A stretch of 64,000 nucleotides of DNA from Coptis chinensis (lineage: Eukaryota; Streptophyta; Magnoliopsida; Ranunculales; Ranunculaceae): the NCBI GenBank assembly GCA_015680905.1, contig CM027378.1, forward strand, positions 71,267,501-71,331,500, given 5' to 3'. A program made the position numbers and the translations under genes. Numbering within the stretch: position 1 is the stretch's first letter; every line of letters begins with the position of its first letter. Below are positions 31,860 through 42,503 of this stretch, one piece after another. Below the pieces are notes generated by a model that saw only the letters and a list, made by a program, of their open reading frames with translations, did no database searches and had not been told where the DNA came from.

Positions 31860-32997
31860 CTGATCATAAAAGAGTACTTTCAATTTAAAAACTAAATCGT
31901 AATAAGAAATGATAAAGGAGTACAAAAGTCTATATACTGAACAAATACCAATAAAACCAGACGACATGTTTACCTTTGAAATGGATCACCAACCCTAGAC
32001 TTCCAAGAGACCCCTTTCTTCCTCCTCCTTTATTCGGGCTCGGAACCGGCAATGCAAAAACTTAATTTTATAAGTTTGCATTGGCGGAGTTAAAAAGGGG
32101 TTAGAAAACTCATAAACCTATAAAACAAACAAGCATATATATAATACAATCAACAATAATGAAAATTATATACATATATCCAAAAAAAGTTCAACAAGTT
32201 GCAACTAGAACCCTTATCCAATATGTCCAAAAAGATTACATAATTAAAACTAAAACATTAACCATACTTAATTCTTCTGTCAGCCCATATGTCCAAAAGG
32301 ATTGTTAAATTATAACTAGAACATTAACCATACTTAATGTTTATGTCAACCCATATGTCCAAAATGATTTGCTAAACAATATGTCCAAAAAGATTAGCAC
32401 TAATCAACCATTCTTAATCATATTTTAACCGCCCATTAGCCCAAATCAACCACCCTCCAGCAACATAATCATGAAGGGTTTTATTTTCATCTTGGGGACC
32501 ATCATAGAGTAACGCATCACCTATAAACACTTCCTCAATATTGATATTTTTTTTCACTTCTAAGCACTCTTCTGCCATGACAAATATCTTTGTGCATAGG
32601 ATCGGTCACCACAAACCCCTTGGCTACTTCATTACCTTCTTTATCCAATAGGGTAACTCTAGGCTGGTCAGACAATCCTACACGAGCACTTGTCGCATCA
32701 AAATGAGAAGCTAAATTTTGAGGAGACATTGGAGATCGATGATGTGGTGAGTTTGAACCATGAGGTGTATTCATCGCAGACTGTGGGGGGACAATTCCCG
32801 GTGCAATGTGAGCCTGTGATAATAGAAAACACATGTAAGGGAAAAAATACAAGTTATATGTATGCCTAATTGTATAAGTTACAAACTCACCAACAATAAG
32901 TTAGTCAAACTGGCAATGGAAGCTTTAACCTCAGCCAACTCTTTCTCGATGTTGGGACTAGCACTAGCAGATGATGCCAATGCTTTTTCAAGTAAGT

Positions 32998-35760
32998 TGT
33001 TACAGTCCAAATTTCCAGAAAATTAAAAATAGGGAATTATCCACACCCTATTCCATCTTTTGAAAATCTAGGATGAAACAAAACCTTAATAACCCATTAT
33101 CAACCACTGCACGATATTAAATTATGGGATCAAATTAAAACCAAAAGAACAACTCTAAATGTACAAATTCATTACATCTGTTTCAAATCAAAACTTATAC
33201 CAGTAAGACTCCAAGAGCGAATCCAAATCAAGCGTCTTCATCTACTGCATTCATCTATGTTCCCAAGAACACACCCACGTTGCCAAAACAAAACAAACAT
33301 GGGTCAGCAAAAATGGAATTTGCTGGTATGAGTAGACCAACAACATAAAAACAATTCCCTACTTTAATTATTCAAACAAATAATTTATATGTACCCATAA
33401 CTTAATCATTCTCAACTTGGAAGATAGGTAGTTCCGTCATTTCAACCGGCATAGTTTCTTCCCAAACAAGACATCCATTCGATTAACTCATGATAATAAC
33501 TCATTTTAATAACTTAGTAATTGAATTAAATCTTACCTATATCCCCTTCTGTATAAGGGTAGGGCATCGTCCCCACACAAAATATCATTAAGTCCTACCC
33601 TCCTGCAAAATAAAGTTAGGTTTCCCAAACCTAAACATTTAATTCATACATCTACTTCTCTCATAATACCCATGAGAATATACAATCTGACATAATATAT
33701 CATCAATATTAACATTCATGTCACCCCATCACATATACATCATTTATTAAAATCATAAAATTTTACTTTGCTTATTAACATTCATATACATCATAATATA
33801 TAAATATTCATATGCAATAACTCCATCACACGTAAAATCAATATTTTACTTTGCTTATTAATTATCTCGTTGACTCATTTATTAAAAGACACAGCCCAAC
33901 CTTTAGTTCCTACTCCACGATTTGCACTTCACACATTTGCCAAATCACACATATTTGTATGCCTTACTCACACCGATTACCACTACAAGACATATGTCTC
34001 AAGCGGGGATATCGCCTCCAAGAAATATATTTTCATCTTGTAAACTCGTAACTTGTGAGTCACAGCCATCTCTGGGCTTTCCATACACATAATCACAAAG
34101 CCACTTTTGGGCATAACAAAATATCGGGTCATTCATGGCACATTCAATGAATACCTTGGGTCATTCCCGCCACATTCAAGGAATACCCATCATAATACTA
34201 ACAGGTCATTCATGGCACATTCAATGAATACCTTACGTCATTCCTACCACATTCAAGGAATCCAGACCTACATTCCCGTACACTCAAGGAATATAGCCTA
34301 CCCACAAGGCGAATGCCTTAGTTCCTCTCTAAGGCGGCTTTTCACATGACATCATTAGTCATAAATATTTCTTTTCATCAAAGAGGCGTGGAGAGATCTA
34401 AAGATGTGGGCGACACATTAAATTTTCACCGAACACTTTTACACCGGATTTTAACACTCAAGAGTTATCATTTATTATAATATTTTCATTATAAAATAAA
34501 CATCGTCTCAAGCAATAGAATCATTAATAAAGATTCTAAACACAATAACCAATCAACTCACCTCATTATCCATTATATAAATCATAGATATCAAAAGGTT
34601 CAATTAGGAATAGCGTATTAGTTAAATGTCTTGTGAATACATTTTAAACAACCACCATCACGTACACAATTTAATACTAATATTGTAGTCATATAGTTAT
34701 CACTAAAACTAATATATAATATATAATATGGTGGCTACACTTTTACTTAAAGCTGCCTACGTATCCAAATCTTTCAAGATTAGAATCAAGCCTTCGTAGT
34801 TCTTAACCAATAAATATAAATATCATTGTATGTGCCTTTAATGAAAACAACAATTTATAATATATAGAATCACATACAATAAGTTTCAAATACTCCCACT
34901 ATCATATACATAAAGTTTCATCCCTAGAGATACACTATGAACCTTTAAGTCCAAAAAGCTCAAAAATGGATATTTCTCTACTTTCGATTCTCCAGAACGA
35001 TCTTATGAACTATGTCAATTCCAAATAAAACCACAGTGTAAAAGTAGGCTACGAACACTATATAAAATACCCAAGAAAAGTTTAAAAGACTCTTAGTTCA
35101 TTACTAGACATATTTCCCAAAACAGGTTCGTGCACATAAAAGATAGCACGGTAGGTTTTCTAGCCAACTTGTCAATGCTATAGTTTTTCCTACATTCATC
35201 CAAATGACATGTAACTTAATTATTTAGAAACTAGGGTATGTAGACTTACTTTTTCATGTAGAACTCGAAGTCCCAACCTCAGCCCATCTAGAATAAAACT
35301 TAAGTCGAAAACGGTATAAATCTTAATTTTCAACAAACTAGATTTCTGACGGACTATTTTCCAAATGACACAACTCTTTCCACAGGTATCCAAATGTATC
35401 GAGGCGTTTTACGTTGAAAATCTAACACACAGAACTTACTTTCGTATGTTTTACAAAAATACTCAACCTCATTCTAAATATGTGAAAATTAGGCTCGAAT
35501 ACAGGGCGCAGAAACGGAATTATGATGCACTGTTTTCTGTCAACCAAACTTCCAGACATCATAACTGTCTCCACAAGATTCGGAATGGGACTAGACCAAT
35601 TGAGTTAGAAAGAAGACTTATAAAACTCACATTTTCATGTTTTACAAAAATTCTAACTCTCCCCCTAGCTTTATGCAATTTGTGATCAAACCTTGTACAT
35701 GTTAATGGAAGCCTTATCCTAATTGGTTTGTCTTCCCCAGTCAAGAATTTAAATCACATA
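32998..35760 (-). repeat. Long LTR-like block in an intron of the TNPA-like gene (borders uncertain)
   Basis: The low-coordinate end, read on the minus strand, is TTTTCTGGAAATTTGGACTG followed by TAACA, a typical 3' end of a long plant LTR. Further in are GCTGCCTACGTATCC and GAATCAAGCCTTCGTAGTTC (34750-34800, plus strand), the same motif pair as in the other LTRs here. No internal gag-pol is seen, so this is a solo LTR or fragment. I could not find a matching target duplication; the high-coordinate border is a guess. 34107-34350 contains an internal direct repeat (GGTCATTCATGGCACATTCA twice). Confidence 0.45.
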
Positions 35761-36039
35761 GCCAATAAAAATAAGACTTCAGAACAAAATAGTAGTTTCT
35801 TTAATTTTAATAAGCACCGAAGTTTGGCTTTAAGGAAAGCTCCAGTTATGTGGTGTAATATACTTATACAGGCCCTTGATACATAGAAGCTGAAATCACA
35901 AACACATGTAGTTATTATTTTGTCCTTTTGATATTGAAAACTCTTAAATATCAACTCATTGAGTCAACGTCAAGTCTTCAAGACAGATCCTTTTATCTTA
36001 GATTCATCTTATAAGTAGCTTGACAATGTGTGGTATATA

Positions 36040-36365
36040 ATGCAGAGCATATATATATATATATATAGTAAACTAAGAATACTGACCTTATAAAATCCCA
36101 CATAATTCCACCGAATAAAAAGTTGGCAAACAAGCACAAATTTCAGAAGCTCAGCCAATGGTGCAGCCACCGAAGAACAAGAGTCATCATCGTACGTTGT
36201 AGTGGACAAATGCAACCCAGTTAACGTCAAAACCAAAACCATATGTTGCCATTAAAGCTTTATTAACAGTAATGATTCCAACAGAAGTGACATTGAACAT
36301 CCATGCGGCCACATCCACTGCAGCCTTCTTGTCAGCCTTGTTAAAGTCACAGATCGAGGAATAAA
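36040..36365 (-). pseudogene. Captured exons of a nucleotide-sugar transporter (URGT/UUAT-type)
   Basis: On the minus strand: [38 protein letters not shown], then in the next frame [21 protein letters not shown] and NYVGFYK followed by GTCAGT, a splice donor. The pattern D[47 protein letters not shown] is the N-terminus of the UDP-rhamnose/UDP-galactose and UDP-uronic acid transporter families (Golgi, drug/metabolite superfamily). One frame change lies in the ATYGFGF-LTLTGLH stretch, and the region behind TTT is diverged. Only the first one or two helices remain. Probably captured by the CACTA from a host gene, and in the same orientation as the TNPA-like gene. Confidence 0.75.
36047..36068. 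repeat. AT dinucleotide microsatellite
   Basis: About ten AT units directly downstream of the transporter donor site. Confidence 0.9.
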
Positions 36366-37992
36366 GGACTTATTGTTTATAAAAGGATGATTATGTCTCT
36401 CTTTCCCCAAATGATCTAACCATGGCTAATAACTATGATGGAAAGACATTTGTGAAACAATGCTTATTCTGAAGAACACAAAACCAGGAAATATGAGTGC
36501 AGACAAGTAAATTGATTAGGGTTCGTAAACAAAATTTATTACCAAAACCGGCCAACACCCCTTCTTCTTCCCAACTCTCTGTGTTCATTCCTTCTCTCTC
36601 TTTTTTCTTATTTTTATATATTTTTTTCTCCGTAAAAATCTTTCTCCATTCAAACTCCTATATTTGTTTCTCCTCTTTTTGAAAACCCCCGAAAATAGAG
36701 AATGGGGTTTATCCTCTTTACCCTATCTTTTTCTAATCTTTATCCTTTTTATTTTTATCTTATTTATTTTTATCTTATTTATTATTATTTTTTTATTGTA
36801 CTATTAAATATATAAAAAAATGAGATGTTATATAAGTACTCACCAACCGCAGCATGTTCAACTTGTGCAGGTGAGTTTGAGAGCCAACAGCACGAGTACG
36901 CCCTTTTTTGTCCTTCCCAAAGACTTCAACTAGTACATCACCTTCAAGGTCTATGACCTCGTCAGTATCTTCCTCTCCCCTAATGCTTGCTTCAATAGCG
37001 TTCCTTTCTTTAACAGACTTCACTTGTTCCTGAAACAACAAGCACAACCAAATAAGGACACCCCATGTATATATACTTACATAACAACAAGCTCAACACA
37101 TTTAAATGTAGAAAGGATAAATACTTACATATGCTACACAAGCACTCTCCAAAACAGATCCACCACGACGTTCGTGACCGGTTAGCCAATTGTCCTCTCG
37201 ACGTACTTTGACATTAGGGTTCTTTTGTTTCTACACAAAAATATATAAAATGATATTACATACCACTTCTAATAATAAAGACATTGAGATAGGACGGTAC
37301 CTTCTTGTAACGTATTTGGGCATATTTTTGTTGCCCAAGAGTATGACCAATAGCGTTCATTTTCCTATTTGATGCATTCTTTGCATTCCTTTGTACGACT
37401 TCAGGTCTGAATTCACGGGTCACAAACTCGACCCAAATTGTTGGATTCATACCATCTGGACAAGCGACAATAGTAGCTTCCTCGCTTAAGGCTTTCTTTA
37501 TGATCTTTTTTTGATAGTTAGTTGCTTTTTGCAGTCCTGAATTTAGAGGAAAACTCCCTCTGAAGTTGTTTGTAAGCCAAAGCCATGGGCACATCATATT
37601 CAAAATCACCTTATCAAGGATTTTAATAGTTAGAAATTCATTTTTGGTCAAGTTAAAATGATAACATTATTAACATGAATTATTGAATGTTACCGCCAAA
37701 GCTTCCCACACTGCATCCTTAAAGGATTGTTTCACAAGCCTCCAATCCTTGTAATTTAATGGGATGGTTACTCGAATAAAATGCCCCAAGCGGGTTGCCC
37801 ATTTTGCCCCATAAGACCAACAGCAGTCCCCTTACTAAACACCAAGACAAGCATCTTAGCCTTAACTGATGAAGGTGCTCCAGATAATTCAGATGTTATT
37901 GGGGGTGTTGCTTGACCTGCTGGGGGTGTTGCTTGACCTGATGGGGGTGGCTGCAAGGCACTAGGACCTGACGATTGACCACTTGATTCCAT

Positions 37993-38760
37993 TAAAATAT
38001 CTTGCAAATAGTGACAATTATAATGGATGCATATATTGGGTACTGCATATGATATTGAACCCCATATCATAAATTCAACAAATATTGATTAAAAGTAAAC
38101 CATTGGTTCAAACCAAACTATTAAAAAATCATAAAATAATAATAAAAAAAAGGTAATCAATACTTTATGAGCATAGAAATCATAAAGCTCTCAGCTTGAT
38201 TGATATATGAATTAGAACCATTAGAAATAGAGATAAACTTGTTAATTAGAAAACTCAAAAATCATTCTTAAGCAAATTTACCATCAAAACCCACTCTTTT
38301 ACATATTAAAAATAATCTTGTACTAATCCATTGAAAATCAGCATAATAAACAACAATCAACTAATAAAATTAAATATGTTCAGCAGATAATGAAAACCCT
38401 AAACATCAACTACTCACCTCGGTTAAAGAGAATCTTTTCTTCAGTAGATTGAAAAAATGAAAATCTCGAAACCCTAGACATACAAAACCAAAACCAAAAT
38501 CAAAACCTTAAATAATTTGTAGGAGGAAGAAGAGAAGACGAACAAGAAGGAAGACGAGGATAGAGCAACTCACCGAGTGAAGAAGAAGTCCATGGCAGTA
38601 GTGGCAGCACCACTCATCGAAGCTTTAGTTTATCTGTTTTCCCTTTTTTTTCTATTGTTTTTTTTGGATGAGCGCGAGAAGTGAAATACTCCCGCTTCAG
38701 TTTATCTTTTTTTTTTCCCATGTAATATTCTTTTTCTTGTTTTTTTTTCTTAGTTTCTAA
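37993..38760 (-). promoter_or_regulatory. 5' flank and probable leader of the TNPA-like gene
   Basis: No coding resemblance is seen. The region lies between the first recognised exon and the right CACTA terminus and holds several splice-like sites, so untranslated exons are likely (for example the purine/pyrimidine-biased stretch near 38520-38600). The promoter of such elements normally lies just inside the 5' terminus; no clear TATA box was picked out. Confidence 0.4.
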
Positions 38761-38936
38761 CATATGTGAAAACGTTGCTAAATATCTAAAGAAATGTCAC
38801 ATAATAATTCAACTATTTAAGCAACGGTTGATTGTTTTGCCAACGGATGATATATGTGACTAATTTCCTAACGGCTATATAAGTGTTACTAATGAAAAAA
38901 ACCCAATTGTTGCAATTTCACCCAAATGGTGTAGTG
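38760..38936. repeat. CACTA subterminal repeats, right end
   Basis: CAACGG, CTAACGGC and GTTACTAATG words repeat before the terminus CACTACACCATTTGGG (read inward), mirroring the left end. Confidence 0.7.
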
Positions 38937-38939
38937 AAA

Positions 38940-39316
38940 CGAACTATGTGCTGACCTGGACACGAGCTACCGTTGTATATCGGAAACTTTGGGTTGATGA
39001 AATCAGTTGGAGGCTATTTGTCCCTGACTTCAGTGGTGAATAGTGACCCTTTGTATGACTGGAGCATCTTCTGAACGATCTGGGCTGTGCTGGCTTTTTC
39101 GCTTGACTTGTCTAACCGCTGGGAGAAGTTGTCAAGGCGTTGATTTGTGGTGGTTGTAAGTGCTGCGACACCGTTGTTATCAATGGCGTCGGGATCTATG
39201 TTGTTAGTGTTGGATGTTGTTTGTTCGCGAAGAGTTTGATTCTCTTGTTGAAGGGCTGTAAAAGAATCTTGGAAAGTCTTCATTTGATATGCTAAAGCTT
39301 TGAGCTGTCCTTCCAT
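38940..39316 (-). pseudogene. Gag N-terminal region of gypsy element B, right of the CACTA (fossil)
   Basis: The minus strand starts MEGQLKALAYQMKTFQDSFT, a coiled-coil-like start as in element A, and carries STAQIVQKMLQSYKGSLFTT, homologous to element A's ATQIVQKMMKTYRDSPFTTE. It begins about 80 bases inside the primer-binding site. Confidence 0.85.
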
Positions 39317-39381
39317 GGTGGTTTTACCAAGTTTTGTGGGCTTGAGAAAATGGTATGAATGGTTTTTCTCAAGAAGATGAA

Positions 39382-39397
39382 CCAGCAGACGGCGCCA
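39382..39397 (-). other. Primer-binding site of gypsy element B
   Basis: The minus strand reads TGGCGCCGTCTGCTGG one base inside the 5' LTR. TGGCGCCGT complements the 3' end of plant tRNA-Asp. Confidence 0.7.
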
Positions 39398-39398
39398 A

Positions 39399-39855
39399 TG
39401 TAGATGTGTGGATTTCTACCTATGACTTGATGTTGAGGTTGATAAGGAAAGGATGCACTCTTTCTTGGGATAAGAGTTGCCTATGTATCAAGTTTATTGG
39501 GCAAACTTGAATCAAACCTTACGCAGTTCATCTCTCTCTATTTATAGGTGTTTGATCTGACTTTCCTTATTTGCTTCAGGTCATTGTCAAGTATAGATCC
39601 ATATTTTGTACTTTCTTGATGATTCATCATTACTTCTGCTGTTACAAAGTAAATGTCTCCTTCATTGGTGCGTTGATTGAGCTTCAGGATTGCGGTATAT
39701 CATTTGTTTCTATATATGGCTATATTTGATATTTGGGATGATCTGAGTTTGGGTCGTGATTACGTCCTGGTGGCATGGTACGACCTGGTGATATACGACC
39801 TGATATGTGGGCACATGTGCTGTAGTGATTGGTTTGAGAACGGATGGTACTTACA
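39399..39855 (-). repeat. 5' LTR of gypsy element B
   Basis: A 457-bp partner of 17324-17780. Shared landmarks include AAATGTCTCCTTCATTGGTG, GATCTGAGTTTGGGTCGT or its variant, and the final GGTACTTACA. Confidence 0.93.
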
Positions 39856-39874
39856 CCACTAAACAAACGCACCC

Positions 39875-40959
39875 GTTGTGTATGGGTGATTTACCATGTG
39901 GAATGGTCTTAAACATTGTTGGTCTGGGAACAAGAATTATATTTGTGAGCTGGCCCTACTAGGAGGAACTCCCTAATGAGAGTTACATACTCACTAGTAT
40001 GTGGCACGTTCGTTGCACATGTTTTTTTTTTTACAACCGAATTGTTTTTGAGAATTGAGAATAGTTAGTCTTGTGGTGGGTCCTATCTTAGGGATATCCA
40101 CATAGGGACTAGCTACATAGTCCATTAGATCGTCACAAATCTCGACAGATGGCATACACAAACAACAAAATTAAAAAAGAAAAAGAAACTGACGGAAAAA
40201 AGGGAGAAAATATTAAAAAAATGAGGAACAAAAGAAAAGTGGTCGTCTTCTTCACATTCCATGAACTCATCTTCATTATCCCCTTTCTTTATTTTGAAGA
40301 ACTATTTTGCTATACACATGAGATATTTTATGAAATTATCTGATAATTTCTTCTAAATCACAACATTCTTTCTTTTCAGCCTTTCTTTTTGCATCACCAT
40401 GACAAACCCAATAATTTTTATTTTTCTATGCACACTTAAAAGGACTAATCATAACCTTCCATGAATTGAGTTTCATGCTCGTTATATAAACTCTATTTAT
40501 ACGAACTCTAAAAAAACTCCACCATGAAAAATAATGAATTAGAAGCTGATTTTTGGTTTAGATGTTCTCCTCACAATATAGATCATCTTTAGAAAAAAAT
40601 CAGTACATTTGAAGATGTCTAAACGTATCAAAATTAGCTTACAATATTATAAAATTATCCAACGGTCCAAATCTTTCAAATTTCAAAACAACTTTTAACA
40701 AGGTTAAACATTTAGGTTTGGGCAGATTTTTTGTAGGGAGATTATATTCTCCATTATGAGAAGACCATCTTCACCAAAAATCAACCCTCAATTCATCTAA
40801 TAAATCCACTTTGGTGGTGGAGTTCATATAAGGCAGTTCCTATAACGGGCTTGATTGAGTTTTATAAGTTTGTTTTTGGCATTAAATAATTTGAACTCCG
40901 GTTCTCTATAAAATGATCTCTATAATGAATAATTGAATCTACAAAAAGTCTTCTTATAA
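39875..40959. other. Spacer; possible Helitron 3' end on the minus strand near 39996
   Basis: On the minus strand GTGCAACGAACGTGCCAC forms a 6-of-8 hairpin, followed by ATACTAGT, a CTAG|T Helitron-type end. The matching 5' end could not be placed. The rest (40000-40959) is AT-rich with no recognised gene; short frames here are not gene-like. Confidence 0.35.
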
Positions 40960-40974
40960 GGGCATGTTTGGCAG

Positions 40975-42400
40975 TGTGGACAAGGAGTCCCTATTCATGA
41001 ATAGGTGACATGGTATACATGTTTTAGTTATCTAGTGTTTGGTTGGTAACAAACTTGAATACCGTATATAACCCGATGGATTGCGTGAACACAAAAGCGG
41101 GTATATGAGAATCAAAGGGGATAGGAGAGATATGGCTAATCTTGTTTCCCAAACTAAAATAACAAAAAAAGAAAAAGAAACTGAAAGGTTTTTGCTGGAA
41201 AGTGGAAACCCTTGTTCTAGTCGTTTTCTCCACACTGCCAACTGCTCATCTTTTGCAACTCTATCCTCTCATGTAAATTCCTTTATTTCTATACTCTCTT
41301 TATTTCTCCATCTTTTCCTCTCTTTCTCTACATTTTGGGTTTCAAAGAAAAAAATGGTTTTTTTCTTATACTAAATCATACGTATTTAATTAGTAAATTC
41401 ACAAAGAAACCATGATCACAAAGCTGCCCTCAAAGTTCAGTAAAGTTTAGATGTCTGTTATGTTTCAAATAGTAAATTTAATATGAAGTCATATACCTGT
41501 TGATACATTATATGTGATTGTTGGCTCTTCTATCTTGCCTGACAATCCTGTACGAGTTTGAAAGCTTTCTCTCTCTTTTTGGATGAACAACAAGTTTGAG
41601 AATATGGGTCTAGTGTTTTAATATAATAATAGTCTTGCATGTCATCACAAAATCAGTAGTCTCTTAGGTTTGGGTGGTCATAGATAATTAGTTACCTTAT
41701 GCCTGTCACCCTTATCCCTAAGAAAACGCTATTGGTGAGGAAATTAATAGAGAGACTGGACTGTAAATGTGGCATGTATGGAGGATCATGCCTGCTGATA
41801 AGTATACTATTTTACAAGATCCAATGGTCAACAATGCACAATCTAAAAGCTTCATGGTTACACACAGACGCACCCATTCAGAGCGTCTGTTCATTTGAGA
41901 TCTATGTCACCTATAACTTCCTTTGCCTAATCTCTAAAGTCTTTGTCTGTGTTTTATGAAGAGAGGGGGAGAAAAGAAGGGAACGAATAGCATGGACGTT
42001 AATTTCTATCTACCAGTACAATTTCTATGTATGTTAAGAGAACAATTGATTTATTTATTTGCCAGTACAAAAATCATTCGTCTTTTTCCTTCTTGATTTA
42101 TTTATGACTTGGTTTCTTCATGTATATGTCGTCGCGAAAAAAACCTTGTTTATTTAGTGTCTGCTTCTCTCAAGTGATATGGGTATACCCAATATTGCAC
42201 TTGGGCTGTAGCTGTTAGGTCCGTAATCCATGGATTTTTTTCAAAAAAAAAAAATCATACGTATTTGATTAGGAATGTGGTTTTGTGAGTGTTGTTTTTA
42301 TTCTTTCTCAATCTATGAATCAACAATCAAACAATAACTAGGGTCATTTTTTACTAACTTACTTACTACTTTAGTTAGTTATTGATTATACTATAACTTA
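40975..42400. other. 5' flank of the PIF/Harbinger genes; no gene seen
   Basis: This is AT-rich with a pyrimidine-rich stretch at 41250-41340. It presumably holds the promoter of the Myb/SANT gene; no individual site was convincing. Confidence 0.4.
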
Positions 42401-42503
42401 TTTGCGGTTCGCTCATTTATCGGCATGTCGTGCATCTTGTACTCAAATTGATTTTGGTTTATGGAGTCATGAATATGATAAATATTTCTTTCATTTAGAA
42501 CAA

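Larger units (their letters stand above)
32414..37992 (-). pseudogene. TNPA-like gene of the CACTA element (Ptta/En-Spm, PF03004-type), spliced
   Basis: Family proteins bind the element's subterminal repeats. Exons read on the minus strand: 37992-37694 (MESSGQSSGPSALQPPPSGQ; then WATRLGHFIRVTIPLNYKDW and VWEAL); about 37650-37301 (SLQKATNYQKKI-like, NPTIWVEFVTREFRPEVVQR, NRKMNAIGHTLGQQKYAQIR); 37230-37129 (VRREDNWLTGHERRGGSVLE); 37029-36844 (KSVKERNAIEASIRGEEDTD, VFGKDKKGRTRAVGSQ); about 32985-32891 (KALASSASASPNIEKELAEV, a coiled coil); and 32813-32414 (HRSPMSPQNLASHF, VTLLDKEGNEVAKGFVV, HDYVAGGWLIWANGRLKY). Most borders are GT..AG. A frame change is visible near 37820 and another near 32560. 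The roughly 3.9 kb fourth intron holds the LTR-like block and the captured transporter exons. Probably non-functional now. Confidence 0.75.
26808..38936 (-). mobile_element. CACTA (En/Spm) transposon carrying captured host exons
   Basis: The left terminus is CACAACACCATAATAG. The right terminus, read inward, is CACTACACCATTTGGG. Both start CAC(T/A)ACACCAT, and the element is flanked by a 3-bp duplication AAA (26805-26807 and 38937-38939), all as for CACTA elements. Subterminal TAACGG words cluster at both ends. The only element gene seen is a spliced TNPA-like (plant Ptta/En-Spm, PF03004-type) gene on the minus strand. No TNP2/TNPD transposase ORF is present, so this 12.1 kb copy would need one from elsewhere. 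It hosts a solo LTR, a PIF/Harbinger element and an LTR-like block, and carries exons of two host transporters. Confidence 0.88.
17324..39855 (-). mobile_element. Tat-lineage Ty3/gypsy LTR retrotransposon (element B), broken and heavily nested
   Basis: Two 457-bp LTRs (17324-17780 and 39399-39855) and the exact target duplication CCACT (17319-17323 and 39856-39860) define a minus-strand element of about 10.4 kb after removing its 12.1 kb CACTA insertion. Order on the minus strand: 5' LTR, primer-binding site, gag (split by the CACTA), protease, RT, RNase H with archaeal-type RNase H, integrase (split by a solo LTR), a spacer with tandem repeats, an extra gene on the opposite strand, polypurine tract, 3' LTR. 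The extra antisense gene is a known trait of some Tat elements such as Grande and Retand. LTR divergence is about 6-7% by eye. It has several breaks besides the two insertions. Confidence 0.92.
15194..39874. mobile_element. hAT-like DNA element split by gypsy element B (net about 2.1 kb)
   Basis: The left end GGCTGTGTTTGTTTATTGG (15194) and the right end, read inward, GGGTGCGTTTGTTTAGTGG (ending 39874) match at 16 of 19 positions. Both flanks carry TTTTCCCACTAGA-type subterminal words: near 15234 and 15323 on the left, and 17243 and 17300 on the right before the gypsy insertion. The flanking 8-mers GACATGTA and GTTGTGTA agree at 5 of 8 positions, a worn hAT duplication at best. No hAT transposase is seen in the 2.1 kb of own sequence, so it is non-autonomous. 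Superfamily placement is inference. Confidence 0.55.
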
